Shown one piece after another: positions 1 to 5,270 of a stretch of DNA of 5,270 bases; the first letter of the stretch is position 1, and the number at the start of each line of letters is the position of its first letter. A model generated the notes under the pieces. The model had not been told where the DNA came from and ran no database searches. It saw only the letters and a list, made by a program, of their open reading frames with translations. The translations under genes were made by a program, and so were the position numbers. The stretch covers positions 1 through 5,270 of the forward strand of contig JAKSMH010000114.1 of the NCBI GenBank assembly GCA_024400715.1. Direction: 5' to 3'. The DNA comes from Bacteroidales bacterium. GTDB lineage: Bacteria > Bacteroidota > Bacteroidia > Bacteroidales > WCHB1-69.

Positions 1-3000
1 AGTACGCCCTTGCCGATGCCGATGCCGGAACCGACTTTGTGCATATCTTCGCGTGCGGTGGCAAAGACTTCCACACCGCCTTGCTTCACCACGGCCATAT
101 TACGCGTCTGCAAAATAAATAGGCCGTCGGCATCTGCGGTTTCAAAGGTGAATTCAATTTCCTGATGGATGAACCCATCCTTTTCAATCATCCTCTTGGC
201 GACTTCTTTCAACTTGTTGAAAATGTCCGGATAATGGCTTTCCAATGAGAATGGTGCTTTCTGATAACTACGCAAGCGTTGCGCCTCGCTGATGGGCAGT
301 GTGTTGACCAAACCGCCAACAATGTCTTCGCCTTGACTGAGGAAGGAAAAGTCGCCATTGAGGTTGATAGCGGATCGGTTGCTCTTGATGTCTCGGGTGA
401 ACAATACGCCCGAACCCGATTCGCGATGGATGTTGCCGAATACCATTTTCTGCACGATGACTGCCGTTCCCCATTCGTTGGCAATGTGCATGTGCTCACG
501 ATAAACCTTGGCACGTGGAGAATTCCAGGAATCGAAAACGGAAATGGCGGCAATCTTCAACTGCATAAACGGATCTTCTTCAAAGTGAATGCCGTTGTCA
601 ATCAGCAATTGCTTATAGGCGAAGGCAATTTCCCGCATATTGGCAGGCGTGAAGCCAATCTTTTGCGCCACATTGTACTTTTTCTTGTAATCCAAGATGA
701 TTTTGTCGAAATCATCACGCTCTAAGCCGTATGACATTCCCCAGGTTTGCAATAAACGACGATAACAATCCCAAGACGTCCACGCATAATTGTCCTGCTT
801 GCTCAGCTCTTCCGTAATCTCGTCATTCAACCCCACGTTCAAAAACGTACTCATAGCCCCCGGCATTGAAATGGCCGAACCGGAACGGACGCTCAATAGC
901 AAAGGATTGTGCGGATCACCGTATTTACATCCCGTAATTTTTTCAATCTTAGATAGATGCGTCTTTATCATCTGATCCAATTCGTTGTTGATGGATTCAA
1001 CTTTGAGGATGGATTTAATACGACGGAAAATTTCAGTGGTAATGATGAATCCCGGTGGAACAGGGTAGTCGTTCAAGTATAATTTCTTCAGATAATAGGC
1101 CTTCGAACCAATAAACACCTGATTGTCAATTATCGGCGTTTCGTGATATAGCGGACTGATGGCCATCCGCTGGTCGTAGGTCATAATGTTCTGGGCTTCT
1201 TCCGAAGTCAACACATTGACCTGCTTGCGAAGATTATTCAAAATCTCGCCCATAAAGTTGTCTAACTGCTGAATAATAAACGCTGAAGAAAGCAGTTCAC
1301 GATAGAAAATCTCCGACTTTTGAGCGATGGTCTTTTTAATCAGATATTTATCGTTAATTTCGGGATTTTGCTGCGGAATGATGGTCTTCAACAGCATATC
1401 GTATGGACGAATGAAGTAGTTGTTGATGATTTCCTGGATGCTGCCTTCCATAAATTGGAAAATGTTGATATACTGATCAATGGTAAAGCAGCCGGAGGTC
1501 AAACTGTATTCAAGCATCTTGAGGTTGGAATCGAAACTCTGGTCGTGAATGCCGTCCAAACTCAAACCATCCCTGAGCAATTTGATCATGTCGCAGATTT
1601 CCTTGAAAACTTTCAGGGTGAAAAATTCCGTGTTGATTCCCGTAATGATTCGCTTCACCAATACGGAGGCGATGCGTTCCAAGCGGAAAGTCAATCCCAA
1701 AGCGTCGAATTTCACTTCTTTGTAATAGCCGTACATCGATGGAATGCCGAAGGCGATGTGTCGTTTGTAAAACACGTTTTCCCATCCTTCACTTTTCTTT
1801 TCGTCGAAAATGATGTCGTTCAACTTCTTCATCAATGAGAAAATGTGCTTCAGGGTAGCCACGGGCTCGTCTTTCTCAAGCAGCATTTCCAATTTGTCAA
1901 TGTCTTCTTTATCAACAAAATAGTATTTTTTGAGGATATTGATGATGTCGGTGGAATCGAAAATGTATTTTTCTTTCAGCAACTGATAAAGTTCGATAAT
2001 CAGACATACGCGCTTGATATCTGTTTCGTTGTCATGCTGAATGTTTTTGACCAAATCCTCGACTTCTTCTTTGTTTTTTTCAATCAGTTGTTCTACAGTC
2101 AAATTGTTGTTTTCCAACAATTTTATCAAGACTTCGTGAACGCCTTTAACCCAAATACCGTCAGGATCCACCAAGCAATAGACGTTTTGCGGAAGAATCT
2201 TTTCCAAATGGCTCTTGTTCAAGTCTTTCCAGAAATGAATCACGTCCAAGGTGATTTGGATGTGGGAGTTGTTGCCTTCGGTATGGATTTGTTTTCTAAG
2301 GAAGTGAATCAGTTTGTCGTTGCGGTGCGAGAGTTCGTCAATCTTAGTGGAAACGTCTCGTAATACGCCTTCTGCACCGATTTCGTTGAAATAGACAGGA
2401 AAAATTCGAGCCAACTGCTTGGTCTGCTTGTAAATAGGCGAAATTCTCGCATTCAGCAACTTCGTGATGTCTTTTTGGAAGAAGTCGGTGTCGAAAATGA
2501 AAATGCCGCCCACCCGCAAGTTGATGATGAGGGCCGCCAACAAACGCTGCATCGTTTCGGGGTCATGTTCAATCAAATCCAGCCAAACACGGATGTTCTT
2601 GACGTGACAAGGATTCACCTTCAATTCCCAATCGTTGGTCATATAGGTAATGCCCGGCGTGACAAATCCGAAATCGATGATTTTCTTTTCAAGATAATGA
2701 ATGAGCGTGTTGTTCTTGGTATTGATGATTTCCTTTCCCAAAGTGAGAATGGAATCTAAGATCAGATTGATGTGGTTTTCTTTGAAGTCGTTGAATTGGT
2801 CGAACAGTTCATTCATTGAGGCAATGCATTGTTCTTCATCCAATTCGTTGCTGATTTTCTTGATAACCTTGTTCAGTTCAATAAGCAGATATTCCCGGTG
2901 GTATTTAACTCCCGGCAAATGAAGCAGGTAGAAGATATAGCAGAATTGTTCGCTGGCCTTGTCAAAAATGTCTATTTCTTTCTTGTACGCTTCGATGATG

Positions 3001-3743
3001 TCGGCAAAAGTAAACGCGTATTGGCTCAATGCGTCAAAATCCTTGGCCTCATCGATGCCGGTATAATAGTCGGTGTATAGTGCTTTGCCCAATGGTTTCA
3101 GGGCTTCACTATAATCTTTGGACATTTTTTCCTTGTTCTTTTCGTACCAGGTCTCAATTTGGGTGCTTTCCTCCCAAAACTGGACATTGGATTTGAGCAA
3201 CTGCTTCATAAAGTCGAAAGCCTTTTCTTTGCATTGCTCGTTTTCCACGGCTTTCCGCAGCTTTTTCTTGAAATGCCCCACGTTGTAAAGGTAACTAAAA
3301 CGATTACATTCAAAATTGTCAACGAGAATCTGTATGAAATCATTGGCAAAATGGGTGTTCTCAATGGTTTCATAACTATTGTTGAAGAAGTCTAAAAATG
3401 TGTATATCAACTGTTTGCACAAATCGTCGGCCAACTGTTTCTGCAATAGTTCCTTGTAAATGTCGAAGATGATTTGCAGTGACTTTTCTTTGGATTCTTC
3501 TGGCAGTTCCTTATATAGCCAGAAATCGGAGATTGTAACGCTAACCAACTGGTTTACAATCTCTGTTCTATTTGAAAAAGGGTGGTGGTATTCGTTAAAG
3601 AAATCCGTTATCCGCTTATGGATTCCCCAATAATTGTCGGAAAGCGACATAAACCACTGGTGATGGTCGGGAATGGTATATGGAATATTTTGTGTGCGTG
3701 AAAGGTTGGCTTCCAACGCCTGAGATTTAATCATTTCATTCAT
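1..3743 (-). CDS. PPDK-type ATP-grasp (PEP/pyruvate-binding) protein with a very long N-terminal extension, 3' end outside window
   Basis: The frame is open for 1247 codons and leaves the window at its left edge without a stop. Residues about 866-1216 match the ATP-grasp domain of pyruvate,phosphate dikinase, which takes phosphate from ATP for transfer to a swivelling histidine. Visible motifs are IGSKAYYLKKL (Lys881, compare GGKGANL), PVPPGF (894-899), SVRSGSAISMPG (951-962), WGTAVIVQKMVFGN (1091-1104), SGSGVLFTRD (1109-1118), SQGEDIVGG (1136-1144), IEFT (Glu1197) and LQTRN (Gln1212, Arg1214). The GDP-NPLL-VRSG pattern is closer to PPDK than to PEP synthase. The last residues (GSGIGIGKGVL) resemble the start of a phosphohistidine domain. 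Residues 1-865 are rich in Leu, Ile, Lys and Glu, look helical, and match no family I know. No signal peptide is seen, so it is probably cytoplasmic. The start overlaps the end of gap by 8 bp; Met4 (ATG at 3734) is an alternative. Domain call strong; substrate unknown. Confidence 0.9.
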   Translation of the reverse strand, partial: MNEMIKSQALEANLSRTQNIPYTIPDHHQWFMSLSDNYWGIHKRITDFFNEYHHPFSNRTEIVNQLVSVTISDFWLYKELPEESKEKSLQIIFDIYKELLQKQLADDLCKQLIYTFLDFFNNSYETIENTHFANDFIQILVDNFECNRFSYLYNVGHFKKKLRKAVENEQCKEKAFDFMKQLLKSNVQFWEESTQIETWYEKNKEKMSKDYSEALKPLGKALYTDYYTGIDEAKDFDALSQYAFTFADIIEAYKKEIDIFDKASEQFCYIFYLLHLPGVKYHREYLLIELNKVIKKISNELDEEQCIASMNELFDQFNDFKENHINLILDSILTLGKEIINTKNNTLIHYLEKKIIDFGFVTPGITYMTNDWELKVNPCHVKNIRVWLDLIEHDPETMQRLLAALIINLRVGGIFIFDTDFFQKDITKLLNARISPIYKQTKQLARIFPVYFNEIGAEGVLRDVSTKIDELSHRNDKLIHFLRKQIHTEGNNSHIQITLDVIHFWKDLNKSHLEKILPQNVYCLVDPDGIWVKGVHEVLIKLLENNNLTVEQLIEKNKEEVEDLVKNIQHDNETDIKRVCLIIELYQLLKEKYIFDSTDIINILKKYYFVDKEDIDKLEMLLEKDEPVATLKHIFSLMKKLNDIIFDEKKSEGWENVFYKRHIAFGIPSMYGYYKEVKFDALGLTFRLERIASVLVKRIITGINTEFFTLKVFKEICDMIKLLRDGLSLDGIHDQSFDSNLKMLEYSLTSGCFTIDQYINIFQFMEGSIQEIINNYFIRPYDMLLKTIIPQQNPEINDKYLIKKTIAQKSEIFYRELLSSAFIIQQLDNFMGEILNNLRKQVNVLTSEEAQNIMTYDQRMAISPLYHETPIIDNQVFIGSKAYYLKKLYLNDYPVPPGFIITTEIFRRIKSILKVESINNELDQMIKTHLSKIEKITGCKYGDPHNPLLLSVRSGSAISMPGAMSTFLNVGLNDEITEELSKQDNYAWTSWDCYRRLLQTWGMSYGLERDDFDKIILDYKKKYNVAQKIGFTPANMREIAFAYKQLLIDNGIHFEEDPFMQLKIAAISVFDSWNSPRAKVYREHMHIANEWGTAVIVQKMVFGNIHRESGSGVLFTRDIKSNRSAINLNGDFSFLSQGEDIVGGLVNTLPISEAQRLRSYQKAPFSLESHYPDIFNKLKEVAKRMIEKDGFIHQEIEFTFETADADGLFILQTRNMAVVKQGGVEVFATAREDMHKVGSGIGIGKGV

Positions 3744-4743
3744 GATTGTTGCAATATTTAATTAAGTCGATAATGCGTGATGAATAGCCGTATTCGTTGT
3801 CGTACCAGACCAGCAACTGCACGAAATTGCCGCCGATGACCTTGGTGGACAAGGCATCAAAGATGGCGGAATGCGGGTTGTTGGTGACATCGCTGCTCAC
3901 GATGGGGTCTTCCGTATATTCCAAGTAGGGTTTCAAGTCGCCGGTGGCCTGTCGCAGAAAAGCATCCTTGATGTCACGTGTGGTGACTTGTCGATGCAAT
4001 GCGGCAGTCAATTCCACGAAGGAACAGTCCGCCACAGGTACGCGCGTGGCAAAACCGTCGAAGATTCCTGCCATTTCGGGAATGACCAGCTGCGCGGTTC
4101 TAACGGCACTTGAAGTCGTGGGGATGATATTGGCCATGGCCGAACGTGCCCGCCGATAGTCCGAATGAAATCCGTCCTGCAAATTCTGGTTGTTGGTCGT
4201 GGGGTGGACGGTGTTCATGAAACCCCTAACCAGCCCAAATTCGTCATTGACCACCTTGATGGCCACCGCGATGCAGTTGGTGGTGCAGGAAGCATTGGAT
4301 ATGATACGGTCGGTTTCCCGTATGGTGCGATGGTTGACTCCCATAACGATGGTGCGCTCAATGCTTGCGTCATCTGGAGGACAGCTTAAAATTACCCGTT
4401 TGACGCCGTCGCGCAGATGTGGCATCAATAGGGCAGCGGTCTTGAAACGCCCCGACGAGTCTATCACCATTTCCACGCCCGTCTTTCCCCAGGGAATGGC
4501 AGCTGGATGCATCTCGTTGGTGACCAAAATCTTTCTGCCGTTGACAATCAAATGCTCCTGGTCAAAGTCTATGTCTGCGTTAAAGCGGCCGTGAATGCTG
4601 TCGTATTTCAACAGATGTGCCATCAGTCGCGTGTCCATTTTGTCGTTAATGTGCGCGACTTCGATGGCCGGGTCGCTCTCCGCCAAACGAAACACCATCT
4701 TTCCTATTCGTCCAAATCCGTTTATACCAATCTTAGTTGTCAT
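3736..4743 (-). CDS. gap: Type I glyceraldehyde-3-phosphate dehydrogenase
   Basis: A complete 335-residue protein of normal family length. It catalyses the reversible, phosphate-dependent oxidation of glyceraldehyde 3-phosphate to 1,3-bisphosphoglycerate with NAD(P) in the cytoplasm. The N-terminal Rossmann fold shows INGFGRIG (7-14) and INDKMD with Asp34, the usual adenosine-ribose contact. The catalytic domain has SNASCTTNC with nucleophile Cys153, and general base His180 in NTVHP. Thr183, Arg234 in the FATRVPV stretch, and WYDNEYGYS (313-321) with Asn316 are also kept. Several normally steady positions differ: Gly191-Phe192 replace the Leu-Pro of NAD enzymes, Ser211-Ser212 replace Thr-Gly of the phosphate site, Val160 replaces Pro after CTTNC, and the SAPA segment is SCPP. 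It therefore looks like a divergent paralogue, though all core catalytic residues are present. The ATG at 4743 gives the standard N-terminus; no strong Shine-Dalgarno precedes it. It is the first gene of an apparent two-gene operon. Confidence 0.96.
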   Translation of the reverse strand: MTTKIGINGFGRIGKMVFRLAESDPAIEVAHINDKMDTRLMAHLLKYDSIHGRFNADIDFDQEHLIVNGRKILVTNEMHPAAIPWGKTGVEMVIDSSGRFKTAALLMPHLRDGVKRVILSCPPDDASIERTIVMGVNHRTIRETDRIISNASCTTNCIAVAIKVVNDEFGLVRGFMNTVHPTTNNQNLQDGFHSDYRRARSAMANIIPTTSSAVRTAQLVIPEMAGIFDGFATRVPVADCSFVELTAALHRQVTTRDIKDAFLRQATGDLKPYLEYTEDPIVSSDVTNNPHSAIFDALSTKVIGGNFVQLLVWYDNEYGYSSRIIDLIKYCNNHE

Positions 4744-4764
4744 TTGCTCTGTAGTAGTCTTTAG

Positions 4765-4781
4765 AAATTTGCCGCAAATTT
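4765..4781. repeat. Near-perfect palindrome overlapping the gap -7 element
   Basis: AAATTTGC-C-GCAAATTT has two perfect 8-bp arms around a single central base. It covers most of the candidate -7 element and the likely transcription start of gap. That placement is typical of a repressor operator. It could instead form a small hairpin at the very 5' end of the mRNA, although a one-base loop makes this unlikely without opening inner pairs. No binding protein can be named. Confidence 0.5.
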
Positions 4782-4782
4782 A
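4775..4782 (-). promoter_or_regulatory. Candidate Bacteroidota -7 promoter element for gap
   Basis: On the minus strand this reads TAAATTTG, an exact match to TAnnTTTG, the -7 element bound by the primary sigma factor of Bacteroidota. It lies 31 bp before the gap ATG, which would give a short leader of roughly 25 nt. No TTTG is found at the expected -33 position, where the sequence is simply AT-rich, so the promoter would be weak or helped by a regulator. In such AT-rich DNA an eight-base match with two free positions can occur by chance. Confidence 0.5.
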
Positions 4783-4835
4783 CTAAAAATAATAATACCT
4801 TATAATAAGATAATTAGATTTTGTGACGTGTTTTT

Positions 4836-4865
4836 CAATCGTTATTCTAATAACTTGTGTGATTG
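4836..4865. repeat. Inverted repeat upstream of gap promoter
   Basis: The core GTTATT-CT-AATAAC is a perfect 6-bp inverted repeat. It is flanked by CAATC on the left and GATTG on the right, which are also complementary, with a six-base bulge (TTGTGT) on the right arm. It sits 93-122 bp upstream of the gap ATG. It could be a regulator site. It lacks the GC-rich stem and T-run of an intrinsic terminator. Chance is a real possibility in this AT-rich stretch. Confidence 0.3.
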
Positions 4866-4914
4866 AATGTTATGCTTGAAGTATGTGATGATGGCAAAGG
4901 CATTGTTTTTTTAC

Positions 4915-4922
4915 TATATTTG
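4915..4922 (+). promoter_or_regulatory. Candidate -7 promoter element facing right, no gene downstream
   Basis: TATATTTG matches TAnnTTTG exactly on the plus strand and is followed by a purine/pyrimidine-mixed start region. No TTTG is present at the -33 distance. Downstream on the plus strand there is only a five-codon frame at 4954 and then the antisense side of the transposase remnant. If active it would make a short non-coding or antisense RNA, or it may be the relict promoter of a lost gene. Confidence 0.3.
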
Positions 4923-4990
4923 CAGTCTCTTTTGATAAAAGGGAAAACTTATTATGAATTATAAACGATAAAAAATAGATTATCAGGTAA

Positions 4991-5059
4991 AAACCAAATC
5001 TAACCATGGCGTTTGCTGCTATTATTTGCCGGAAATAAACGATTTGAGAAATTTGGTTT
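4991..5059. repeat. Spaced 9-bp inverted repeat next to the transposase remnant
   Basis: AAACCAAAT (4991-4999) is the exact reverse complement of ATTTGGTTT (5051-5059), with 51 bp between them. The right arm lies only 25 bp from the transposase truncation point. It might be the remains of a mobile-element end or a stem in a transcript, but 9-bp matches at this spacing are weak evidence alone. Confidence 0.25.
4995..5002 (-). promoter_or_regulatory. Second candidate minus-strand -7 element, distal to gap
   Basis: On the minus strand this reads TAGATTTG, matching TAnnTTTG. A start here would place a leader of about 245 nt before gap. No TTTG is present at the -33 spacing. It overlaps the left arm of the 9-bp inverted repeat at 4991-5059. 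It is weaker as a gap promoter than the site at 4775-4782 because of its distance. Confidence 0.2.
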
Positions 5060-5083
5060 AGTACATGACATTTTTTCATCCCG

Positions 5084-5269
5084 TCACATTTTGAACAGCA
5101 GCGGATAGGCAACGCCGTCGTGCACCACGGCAAGCATGAAGATGTTGATGTCGGTTCGTCCGAACTGCCAGTTGGTGCGGTCGATGGCGAGCCGGTATTT
5201 CTCTTTTTGCGGCAGCAGGTGGAAAATGAATTTCGCCACAAGGTCCTGGCTGATAGAATGTTTCGCAAA
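5084..5269 (-). pseudogene. IS4-type DDE transposase fragment, truncated after the first catalytic Asp region
   Basis: The frame enters from the right edge and gives 61 residues before a TGA at 5084-5086. It contains the IS4-family pattern LAIDRTNWQFG followed by a short loop and INIFMLAVVHDGVAYPLLFKM. The Asp in IDRTNW is the first member of the DDE triad, which coordinates metal for strand transfer. Intact relatives continue with a conserved PKRGNS-like stretch and several hundred residues carrying the other two acidic residues. Here the frame stops right after LLFKM and the base composition drops to AT-rich. The C-terminal part is therefore missing, no intact element remains on this side, and the protein cannot be active. 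Most of the N-terminal part would lie beyond the window. Reading the strand in another frame gives a longer open stretch through 4870, but it lacks family features. Confidence 0.8.
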
Positions 5270-5270
5270 A

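Larger units (their letters stand above)
4744..5083. other. AT-rich intergenic region upstream of gap
   Basis: About 340 bp between the gap start and the transposase remnant. It is much richer in A+T than the flanking genes and contains no reading frame with recognisable protein features on either strand. It holds three matches to the Bacteroidota -7 element and three inverted repeats, listed separately. I see no tRNA, riboswitch or convincing intrinsic terminator. Its right part may be sequence exposed by deletion of the rest of the insertion element. Confidence 0.7.

Noticed and set aside
279..2363. Plus-strand open frames of 60-172 codons across this stretch
   Set aside because: They lie opposite the long dikinase frame, show no family motifs, and have the unusual Phe/Val/Gln-rich makeup of antisense reading frames.
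1..3743. Glucan, water dikinase-like enzyme as the identity of the long protein
   Set aside because: In that family the ATP-grasp domain is at the C-terminus after the phosphohistidine domain. Here sequence resembling the swivel domain follows the ATP-grasp domain, and the GDP-NPLL-VRSG motif is PPDK-like.
3871..4764. Plus-strand open frames opposite gap
   Set aside because: They are antisense to a strongly conserved GAPDH gene and encode nothing recognisable.
4885..4912. T-run after GCAAAGGCATTG as a plus-strand intrinsic terminator
   Set aside because: The bases before the T-run do not form a stable stem, and no plus-strand gene lies upstream.
4929..4941. CTTTT-GAT-AAAAG hairpin
   Set aside because: A 5-bp AT stem with a three-base loop is common by chance in such AT-rich DNA and has no clear role here.
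4954..4971. Five-codon plus-strand frame after the TATATTTG box as a leader peptide
   Set aside because: It is too short, has no ribosome site or attenuator-like hairpins, and no gene follows it.
4870..5268. Minus-strand 132-codon frame running from the transposase remnant into the AT-rich gap
   Set aside because: Its right half is an out-of-frame reading of the transposase and its left half is low-complexity AT-rich translation; no domain is visible.

Overview
The window looks like chromosomal DNA from a member of the Bacteroidota, probably Bacteroidales-like. Three things point that way. Intergenic sites match the Bacteroidota -7 element TAnnTTTG. There is no clear Shine-Dalgarno sequence ahead of the one start with a free leader. 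A transposase remnant resembles IS4-type elements that I recall as common in this phylum. I cannot name the species.

Layout: every gene I can support lies on the minus strand. Reading in that direction from the right edge, bases 5269-5084 hold the broken end of an IS4-type DDE transposase. Next is an AT-rich gap of about 340 bp (5083-4744) with candidate promoter boxes and inverted repeats. Then come a complete type I glyceraldehyde-3-phosphate dehydrogenase gene (4743-3736) and a very long open frame that starts inside the end of gap and runs off the left edge (3743-1, 1247 codons seen). From about residue 866 the long frame encodes a clear pyruvate,phosphate dikinase-type ATP-grasp domain. 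The 865 or so residues before it are a helical, charged region that I do not recognise. The phosphohistidine (swivel) and PEP/pyruvate domains, if present, lie beyond the left edge.

How the genes may work together: the 8-bp overlap implies one transcript and coupled translation of gap and the dikinase-like gene. Gap catalyses the reversible middle step of glycolysis and gluconeogenesis. PPDK/PEP-synthase relatives act at the pyruvate-PEP node, so a joint role in central carbon flux is reasonable. It remains an inference, because the dikinase has an unusual architecture and its catalytic half is not visible. The most notable items are the giant N-terminal extension on the dikinase, the unusual cofactor-loop residues in the GAPDH, and a near-perfect palindrome lying across the likely gap promoter. 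I found no tRNA, rRNA, CRISPR array, riboswitch or intact mobile element.
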